38,604 nt of DNA from DATNPH01 sp036703315 (GTDB lineage Bacteria > Cyanobacteriota > Cyanobacteriia > Cyanobacteriales > Coleofasciculaceae), in contig DATNPH010000044.1 of assembly GCA_036703315.1 (NCBI GenBank), forward strand, positions 1-38,604, written 5' to 3'. Both the position numbers and the translations under genes were made by a program. The notes under the pieces are model-generated. The model did no database searches. It was not told where the DNA came from and saw nothing but the letters and a program-made list of their open reading frames with translations. Of this stretch, positions 33,054 to 38,604 are shown in pieces. How positions within the stretch are numbered: position 1 is the first letter of the stretch; each line of letters opens with the position of its first letter.

Positions 33054-34145
33054 ATGTCAATTTTGGCGACGATCGCAGTCTTGGCGCTGTTGATTTTAGT
33101 GCATGAGCTGGGTCATTTCATGGCAGCTCGTCTTCAAGGAATCTACGCAAATCGCTTTTCCCTGGGTTTTGGTCCGATTCTCTGGAAGTATCAGGGACCA
33201 GAAACAGAGTATGCGGTTCGTGCCATTCCCCTAGGCGGTTTTGTTGGTTTCCCCGATGATGATCCAGATAGCGATATCCCCCCCCATGACCCAAATTTGC
33301 TCCGCAACAGACCGATTTTAGATCGAGCGATCGTAATCAGTGCTGGCGTTATTGCAAACCTAGTTTTTGCTTACTTCCTTCTGGTTGCTCATGTAGCGAC
33401 AGTAGGTACTTCCAACGTTAACTATCAACCTGGTGTTCTGGTTCCTCAAGTCGCCGCAGAAAGCAGCACGGTGGCACAAAAAGCAGGGATCAAACCAGGG
33501 GATGTAATTTTGGCAGTGAACGACCAAGATTTAGGGGCGAAACCGGAAGCTATAACTTCCTTGATGAAGGAAATTCAGCAATCTCCAAATAAATCCCTAA
33601 ATCTAAAGATTGAGCGCGACAAACAAACGGTTTCTGTTCAGGTAACGCCAGAACTGGGACAAGACGGCAAAGGCAAAATTGGGGTACAACTGGCTCCCAA
33701 TCGCCAAGTGATACGGAATCGTGCTGATAATCTTATTGAGGCTTTCAACAGCGCTGCCACAGAATATCAACGTCTTACCTTTTCGACTGTTCAGGGCTTT
33801 GGACAGCTAATTAGCAACTTTCGAGAAACTGCTAACCAAGTTACTGGTCCTGTAGGGATTGTCGATATTGGGGCTAAGATTGCTAGTACAGATCCACTAA
33901 ATCTGTTCTGGTTTGCTGCCCTAATTAGCATCAACCTGGCGATTATTAATATCTTGCCGCTCCCAGCATTGGATGGTGGTCAGCTTGCGTTCTTGCTAAT
34001 TGAGGGAGTTCGGGGTAAGCCCTTGCCTACTCAAGTGCAGCAGAACATTATGCAAACAGGACTAATGCTGTTACTAGGTTTGGGTATTTTCTTAATCGTT
34101 CGAGATACGGCTAACCTGGGTTGGGTACAAAAATTATTTCAATAA
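33054..34145 (+). CDS. rseP: Site-2 intramembrane protease RseP
   Basis: A 363-residue membrane-embedded zinc protease. The active-site helix ALLILVHELGHFMAARL carries HExxH (His17, Glu18, His21). A PDZ domain follows at about residues 120-210 (KAGIKPGDVILAVNDQDLGAKP). The third zinc-ligand motif NILPLPALDGGQLAFLL is near residue 300. The C-terminal helix is TGLMLLLGLGIFLIVRD. In bacteria it cuts membrane-bound anti-sigma factors or regulators to release stress signals; in cyanobacteria the substrates are mostly unknown. It lies 78 bp after serS on the same strand. Confidence 0.95.
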   Translation: MSILATIAVLALLILVHELGHFMAARLQGIYANRFSLGFGPILWKYQGPETEYAVRAIPLGGFVGFPDDDPDSDIPPHDPNLLRNRPILDRAIVISAGVIANLVFAYFLLVAHVATVGTSNVNYQPGVLVPQVAAESSTVAQKAGIKPGDVILAVNDQDLGAKPEAITSLMKEIQQSPNKSLNLKIERDKQTVSVQVTPELGQDGKGKIGVQLAPNRQVIRNRADNLIEAFNSAATEYQRLTFSTVQGFGQLISNFRETANQVTGPVGIVDIGAKIASTDPLNLFWFAALISINLAIINILPLPALDGGQLAFLLIEGVRGKPLPTQVQQNIMQTGLMLLLGLGIFLIVRDTANLGWVQKLFQ

Positions 34146-34256
34146 CAAGCGTTCTGAAGGGTTGCAGGTTAACAAGCTAGCAGGTTGGTAAGGCGAGTAA
34201 GTTATGACGTTCAATCTTCCAACTTTAAAACCTTCCAACTTTCAACTTTGTAACAG

Positions 34257-34973
34257 ATGAGTATTACCCGTAAATGGTCCGCCAAGCAGCAGAGGGCGTT
34301 AGAGATTCTGATTCGTCTCAAGCGACTTTATCCCGAAGCGCCCTGTACGCTGAACTACAAAACGCCACTACAGTTGCTGGTGGCAACAATCCTCTCGGCT
34401 CAATGCACCGATGAGCGGGTGAATCAAGTGACGCCAGCGTTATTTGACCGTTTTCCCGATGCAACCGCTTTCGCAGCGGCAAATGTGGAAGAAATTGAAA
34501 CCCTAATCCGTTCGACGGGCTTCTATCGCAACAAAGCGAAAAATATTCAAGGTGCCTGCCGCATGATTATGGCAGAGTTTGGTGGTCAAGTGCCCAAACG
34601 TATGGAAGAACTATTAAGGCTGCCAGGGGTTGCCCGCAAAACGGCGAATGTGGTTCTTGCCCATGCCTATGACATCCACCAAGGTGTTACTGTTGATACT
34701 CACGTCAAGCGCCTGAGCAAGCTTCTGGGTTTAACAGAACATACAGACCCCATTCGCATTGAGCGAGATTTGATGAGAATCCTGCCTCAACCGGAGTGGG
34801 AGAACTGGTCAATTCGGCTTGTCTATCACGGTCGAGCAATATGTAAGGCACGAAAACCAGAGTGCTATGCCTGTGCGCTTGCTGATTTATGTCCTAGTGC
34901 TGATCTGTCTGGAATAGCGCCTGTTGAGGCGGCTATCGTGAAATCAGCCTCCTCTGTACCTGCTTCTATGTGA
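34257..34973 (+). CDS. nth: Endonuclease III
   Basis: A base-excision repair enzyme that removes oxidised pyrimidines and nicks the abasic site. The 238-residue protein has the helix-hairpin-helix LPGVARKTA (122-130) with catalytic Lys128, and Asp147 in VDTHVKRLS. A C-terminal [4Fe-4S] cluster motif has Cys196, Cys203, Cys206 and Cys212 (C-x6-C-x2-C-x5-C). All key residues are present. The upstream 110 bp contain AACCTTCCAACTTT-type low-complexity repeats. It is encoded on the same strand as rseP and rpsN. Confidence 0.97.
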   Translation: MSITRKWSAKQQRALEILIRLKRLYPEAPCTLNYKTPLQLLVATILSAQCTDERVNQVTPALFDRFPDATAFAAANVEEIETLIRSTGFYRNKAKNIQGACRMIMAEFGGQVPKRMEELLRLPGVARKTANVVLAHAYDIHQGVTVDTHVKRLSKLLGLTEHTDPIRIERDLMRILPQPEWENWSIRLVYHGRAICKARKPECYACALADLCPSADLSGIAPVEAAIVKSASSVPASM

Positions 34974-35025
34974 GGGTGATCGGATAAGATCGGAATGTCT
35001 TTATGTGGGAAACATTACACGATTC

Positions 35026-35328
35026 ATGGCTAAAAAAAGCATGATTGAGCGCGAAAAAAAGCGCCAAAAGCTTGTGGAGAAGTACGCAGCGAAGCGAGAG
35101 GCTCTCAAGGAAGAGTTTGAAAATGCAGCCTCTCAATTGGACAAGTTAGAGGCTCACCGGAAACTACAACAGTTGCCGCGTAACAGTGCACGAAACCGTG
35201 TGCGGAATCGGTGTTGGGTAACAGGACGTCCACGGGGTTACTACCGGGATTTTGGACTATCTCGCCATGTATTGCGGGAATGGGCACACAAAGGTCTGCT
35301 GCCAGGAGTTGTCAAATCTAGTTGGTAA
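35026..35328 (+). CDS. rpsN: 30S ribosomal protein S14
   Basis: I choose ATG 35026, giving MAKKSMIEREKKRQKLVEKY and the standard 100-residue S14. The ATG at 35005 would add seven unrelated residues. The C-terminal core NRVRNRCWVTGRPRGYYRDFGLSRHVLREWAHKGLLPGVVKSSW is characteristic. The product has one Cys and no zinc ribbon, so it is the zinc-independent form. It is a free-standing ribosomal gene after nth, not in the main ribosomal operon, which is usual for cyanobacteria. Confidence 0.96.
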   Translation: MAKKSMIEREKKRQKLVEKYAAKREALKEEFENAASQLDKLEAHRKLQQLPRNSARNRVRNRCWVTGRPRGYYRDFGLSRHVLREWAHKGLLPGVVKSSW

Positions 35329-35378
35329 TTCCCTAGTCCTTAGTCTTTAGTTCGTAGTTACTAGCTAATGACTAATGA

Positions 35379-35708
35379 CTAGTTACCACAGCAGCGGTCA
35401 ATGCCAAGACTTTGCAGTAGTAAGTCACTGACAGCATTCGCGATCGCAAATTCGCTGTAAAAACTTTCTCGAAAGTCAAACGCTTGCATCTCTGTCAAAA
35501 TCGCTATTACCAGCGATCCCAAGTCATTTTCACCTTCCATACGTTGGCGGATAAAGATTTGGGATGCCCTTTGGGCAATTTTCTGATTAACTGGCTCTGG
35601 GAGGAACTCTTGATCAAGCCACCTGGCAAGAGCATCTCGCAACCATTGACCTTCCTGCTGCGGATTTTGGGCAGGTGGGAGCGTGATTGGTGGAATCGGT
35701 TCAGCCAT
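35379..35708 (-). CDS. Conserved hypothetical protein next to aat
   Basis: I cannot name a family. The 109-residue product begins with a proline-rich start (MAEPIPPITLPPAQNPQQEGQWL). A helical body follows: LRDALARWLDQEFLPEPVNQKIAQRASQIFIRQRMEGENDLGSLVIAILTEMQAF. It ends SLGIDRCCGN, with a vicinal Cys pair. There is no signal or membrane segment. It is divergent from aat with 71 bp between the start codons, and convergent with rpsN. Confidence 0.7.
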   Translation of the reverse strand: MAEPIPPITLPPAQNPQQEGQWLRDALARWLDQEFLPEPVNQKIAQRASQIFIRQRMEGENDLGSLVIAILTEMQAFDFRESFYSEFAIANAVSDLLLQSLGIDRCCGN

Positions 35709-35779
35709 AGGTTCAGTAACGTGACAGCGGTCTTGGATTCATTGTATTCGGTGCCACTGGCATAGCAGCACTCAGTTTC

Positions 35780-36355
35780 ATGGCACTTGACATTCCTTAC
35801 CTTATCCAGGGGTATGCCCAAGGCTACTTCCTGATGTCAGATGAAATCGGCAATTTAGGGTGGTACTCAAGCCGCCAGCGAACAATCATTCCCTTGGATG
35901 ACCGATTCCGCTATCCAAAGTCGCTGCGTCGCGTCCTAAATCAGGAGCGTTTTAGCATTAGCATCAATCGCGACTTCAACGCTGTTGTGGCTGGTTGTGC
36001 TGACAGAGAAACCACCTGGATTTCTCCTGAACTCAAAGAAATCTACTGGGCACTTTATCAAGCAGGCTGGGCGTATAGCTTTGAAACTTGGCAGGGTGAC
36101 GAGTTGGCTGGTGGAATTTTAGGGCTTGTTATTGGCGGAGCTTTCATTGGTGAATCAATGTTCTACCGGATTCCTGAAGGGTCGAAGGTAGCGATGGTGA
36201 AGTTAGTTGAGCGACTGCGAAACAGAGGGTTTAGCCTCTTTGACGCTCAGATGATCAACCCTCATTTAGAGCGCTTCGGTGCTTGTACAATTGGCGAGCC
36301 AGATTATCAAACTTTGCTCCAGCAAGCATTGCCGCGCCAATGTTCTCTTGAGTAA
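35780..36355 (+). CDS. aat: Leucyl/phenylalanyl-tRNA-protein transferase
   Basis: The enzyme adds Leu or Phe from tRNA to proteins with N-terminal Lys or Arg, marking them for ClpS-ClpAP degradation (the N-degron pathway). The 191-residue protein shows family segments YAQGYFLMSDEIGNLGWYS, AYSFETWQGDELAGGILGLVIGGAFIGESMF, SKVAMVKLVERLRNRGFSLFDAQMINPHLERFGA and IGEPDYQTLLQQAL. It is complete but on the short side, as in cyanobacteria. It is followed by a pseudogene remnant at 36413. Confidence 0.93.
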   Translation: MALDIPYLIQGYAQGYFLMSDEIGNLGWYSSRQRTIIPLDDRFRYPKSLRRVLNQERFSISINRDFNAVVAGCADRETTWISPELKEIYWALYQAGWAYSFETWQGDELAGGILGLVIGGAFIGESMFYRIPEGSKVAMVKLVERLRNRGFSLFDAQMINPHLERFGACTIGEPDYQTLLQQALPRQCSLE

Positions 36356-36412
36356 GCTGGGCAATTCTACCCTATCTATAGTCTTGCTAGCTTTAGTAGA
36401 GCTTATTAATAA

Positions 36413-37072
36413 ATCATCAATTTAGATGTAAATAAAGCAACAGTTAATTCAGCACAATTAGGTAAAAGTTCTGACTTTGACTTAAACTTAGCGGCAATTA
36501 ACTGGATCTTTTTTCGGGAAAGTGATGATTTTGACAGGGCATTTCAGCAAATGATCAAAGATCTCGATACTGACCTGAAGCATGTCAAGATTCATACACG
36601 CTTACAGCAACGAGCGATTGAGTGGCAGAAGAAAGAACGCGATATTTAAATGCACGACAGCTTACGCGCCACTTGGGAATCAGACCTTAACAAAATATCA
36701 CAGTCCAATTTTCAATTTGCTAAGCCGTTTACAGGAACTCGATCGCAAATTACTGCGGACTCCCCTAGTCAGGGGTATTGGATAGAGTACAGCAATTGGC
36801 AGGAGCGAGTGACCATTGCCCAAAGGCAAAAGCAGATCGGCGGCGTGTTGTTGTTAACTCAAGAGGTCAGTAATCCTCTCATTTAAGAACATGCGATCGC
36901 TGTAGCGGGTAAAGGCTTAAAGAACCTGGAACATCATGCACTTGCCCTACAGCAGTACCGACGTGGTCTGAAAATTAATCCTAATAATTTAGAATTTCGA
37001 CGAGAGGAAGCATTCCCCACTGCGTCATCCTACTTTAGGATGGATTTTATTAACAAAATTATTAAAGAATAA
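36413..37072 (+). pseudogene. Remnant of a TIR-domain/TPR-type protein gene with two in-frame stops
   Basis: One reading frame spans about 220 codons with stop codons at 36647-36649 and 36884-36886, and no ATG at its head. Residues from 36491 read AAINWIFFRESDDFDRAFQQMIKDLDTDLKHVKIHTRLQQRAIEWQKKERDI. This matches the end of TIR domains and the segment after them in cyanobacterial TIR/WD40 or NTPase effectors, as I know the family. The end (ALALQQYRRGLKINPNNLEFRREEAF) is TPR-like. The catalytic part of the TIR domain is missing. The middle section (MHDSLRATWESDLNK..., then WQERVTIAQRQKQIGG) is not recognised. I infer a decayed effector gene. A functional split gene is less likely, since neither inner part has a ribosome-binding site. 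Confidence 0.6.
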
Positions 37073-37207
37073 ATTTCTCTCGCCAGTTAAACTTATGGTC
37101 TAAACTTCCTTTGTATTAATCGACGTTAAAGGGACTTATTGCCCGCTTGATTAGCCCAGCTACCTCAGGGGCTACTATCTAACCTATTGCATACTTAAAA
37201 CTCGTGC

Positions 37208-37227
37208 GGGTTCTCCAGGTAGAACCC
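37208..37227 (+). promoter_or_regulatory. Hairpin in the leader of the DUF4231-lysozyme gene
   Basis: A perfect 7-bp stem, GGGTTCT (37208-37214) and AGAACCC (37221-37227), has a 6-nt loop and lies 67 bp before the ATG at 37295. It could be an RNA control element or an operator. There is no T-run, so it is not a clear terminator for the remnant gene. Confidence 0.35.
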
Positions 37228-37294
37228 CAACAGTTGGCATAGAGCAAGCTTGAAATTAAATATTGAGCAGCTTACTAACATCGGGGAGCAAACC

Positions 37295-38604
37295 ATGCCA
37301 AAAAAAAAGACATATAGTGATTATCTCAAGCAAGAGATGAGTGATCTGATCGAGAAGATTGATCTAGAGGAGCGGCAGAAGCAGTTCATGAAAGGTCGTT
37401 GGCTGGATCAACTCCTCTGGCTAGAAAGTCGAGCCACTAGGTGTGGTAACCGACACTATACCCTGCGATTGATCACAATTATTGGAGGCGTCATCGTTCC
37501 TGCTTTAGTAAGTGTGAACACTGCGAATGTTGGGGAAGCTAAGCTAAAAGAAATTTTTGGTTGGAGTGCTTTTGGACTGAGTCAGGCTGTTGCAGTTAGC
37601 GCTGCTGTAGAAGAACTCTTTAGTTTTGGCGATAACCGTCGTCGCTATCGCAACTCAGCAGAAGCGATGAAGATTCAAGGATGGCAATTCTTCCAGCTAA
37701 GTGGTCCTTATGAAGGTGCCGAAACCCATGCGGAAGTCTATAGTACTTTTGCTTCTAACGTTGAAAGTATCATTGAGCAAGATTTAGAAGGATTTGTCCA
37801 TCAGACAGCGCAGGCAGCTGCAAAGTCAGAAGCGAAGATGCAAGCTACGGTCGCTCAAAATGTGGCGATCGCCAGTATGAATTTGAAGGAGCAATTGCAA
37901 CAGCGACCCGTTTCTAGAGTTCCTCAATTTCGTGATGGTTCCCCTATCCAAAGTCGTCAGCCATTTGCCCAAGCGGGAAGAAATCAAGAGGGTGAGGATG
38001 AGTTTATCAGTCCCGACCAACTTCGAGGTAACCGGAGAGAGTTTGCCTCGACAAGCGCTTTCCCTAATTCATCAGCCTTCCCACCCAACTCCCAAACGAT
38101 TGGGGATGATGAGGATGAGTTTGTCAGTCCCGACCAACTCCGAGGCAATCCGTCTGGGTCAAGAGGCAATCCGTTGAGCTTTCCCCCGACAAACGCAATG
38201 AGTAATTCAACAACCGTCATCCCCAACTCGTCTCAAACAATTGGGGATGACGAGGATGAGTTTGTCAGTCCCAGCCAATTGCCAGGTAATCAGTTTGCGG
38301 TAAACGACAACCCGATTAATACTGCCCCGCTCAGCACTGTTCCTAAGATAGTACCACCACCTCCTCCACAGCTTGCAACTCCTGAGGTAGTGGCTGATAT
38401 CCTTAACTGTCCGCTCAAGGATACCCAGACCTATTTACCTGGAGTGCTGGCGGCTCTGCAAGAACACGGTATTCTGGACAAGCCGACGTTGATTGCAGCG
38501 ATCGCCACCATCGGTGTAGAAACCGGAGGCTTTTGTCCCATTAACGAATATGGTGATCCCCAGTACTTCACAAGCATGTACGAGGGTCGCCAAGACTTGG
38601 GCAA
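37295..38604 (+). CDS. DUF4231-like membrane domain fused to lysozyme/GH19-like domain (partial)
   Basis: The frame is open from ATG 37295 to the window end (436 codons), so the C-terminus is missing. GGGGAG stands 7 nt before the start. Residues 1-140 resemble DUF4231/SLATT domains: a charged helix, two transmembrane segments (about 57-77 LRLITIIGGVIVPALVSVNTA and 88-106), then FSFGDNRRRYRNSAEAMKIQGWQFF. Residues 230-335 are a Pro/Ser/Asn-rich linker with three copies of EDEF(I/V)SP(D/S)QL, two of them preceded by TIGDD. A proline run (VPPPPPQ) follows. From about residue 365 comes a lysozyme/GH19-type domain: LAALQEHGILDKPTLIAAIATIGVETGGF, INEYGDPQYFTSMYEGRQDLG, with a likely catalytic Glu in VETGG. 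I infer a membrane-anchored peptidoglycan-cutting protein, perhaps a suicide or phage-defence effector, or a cell-wall remodelling enzyme. Confidence 0.78.
   Translation, partial: MPKKKTYSDYLKQEMSDLIEKIDLEERQKQFMKGRWLDQLLWLESRATRCGNRHYTLRLITIIGGVIVPALVSVNTANVGEAKLKEIFGWSAFGLSQAVAVSAAVEELFSFGDNRRRYRNSAEAMKIQGWQFFQLSGPYEGAETHAEVYSTFASNVESIIEQDLEGFVHQTAQAAAKSEAKMQATVAQNVAIASMNLKEQLQQRPVSRVPQFRDGSPIQSRQPFAQAGRNQEGEDEFISPDQLRGNRREFASTSAFPNSSAFPPNSQTIGDDEDEFVSPDQLRGNPSGSRGNPLSFPPTNAMSNSTTVIPNSSQTIGDDEDEFVSPSQLPGNQFAVNDNPINTAPLSTVPKIVPPPPPQLATPEVVADILNCPLKDTQTYLPGVLAALQEHGILDKPTLIAAIATIGVETGGFCPINEYGDPQYFTSMYEGRQDLG

Noticed and set aside
36582..36785. 67-codon plus-strand ORF inside the TIR remnant
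   Set aside because: Different frame from the remnant; its LLSRLQELDRKLL part is suggestive of a coiled coil but has no supporting start or continuation.
37826..38226. Minus-strand ORFs opposite the DUF4231-lysozyme gene
   Set aside because: Antisense shadows of the repeated linker; the plus frame is open throughout and has a start with GGGGAG upstream.

Overview
The window looks like chromosome of a cyanobacterium, probably a filamentous one. The HIP1 palindrome GCGATCGC recurs throughout. Several genes belong to families largely restricted to cyanobacteria and plastids (DUF3155, DUF3153, DUF3611, CcbB-like, Psb32-like TPM). Intergenic regions are long and full of small inverted repeats. 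I saw no rRNA, tRNA or CRISPR array.

Layout. Positions 1-2042 hold a minus-strand group II intron whose 3' tip lies beyond the window edge. Its reverse transcriptase/maturase appears to lack an internal block of about 100 residues. The intron stops 16 bp before a small conserved cyanobacterial gene. From 2.4 to 6.9 kb come a divergent Lrp-type regulator and LysE exporter, argB, a secreted Pro/Ile-rich protein, a tail-anchored TPR protein and a DUF3153 lipoprotein. From 7.0 to 13 kb are a coiled-coil hypothetical protein, dapB with a membrane-protein partner, a frameshifted pentapeptide-repeat gene, a Uma2 nuclease-like protein, cobH and a Psb32-like TPM protein. From 13.4 to 15.2 kb three small membrane proteins (DUF948, YtxH, unknown) lie in the same direction. 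From 15.6 to 27 kb are a REC-histidine kinase, a large TPR protein, rpsU, rsmB with a nucleotidyltransferase, a TerB protein, an SLH-domain envelope protein and a GAF histidine kinase. From 27 to 36.4 kb are DUF3155, CcbB-like, PadR, an NTF2-like protein, DUF3611, serS, rseP, nth, rpsN, a hypothetical gene and aat.

The last 2.2 kb differ in character. They hold the remains of a TIR-domain protein gene, still in a single frame but broken by two stop codons. Next to it is a long open gene running off the window end. That gene joins a DUF4231/SLATT-like two-helix membrane domain, three copies of an acidic EDEF-SP-QL motif and a C-terminal lysozyme/GH19-like domain. This is the best candidate for an unusual system.

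How the genes work together: most are housekeeping (arginine, lysine and cobalamin biosynthesis, translation, rRNA modification, DNA repair, cytochrome b6f and photosystem II maintenance), interleaved with two sensor kinases and two small regulators. The accessory content is concentrated at the two ends. Several intergenic hairpins, one of them an orphan intrinsic terminator, suggest unannotated small RNAs or miniature repeat elements.
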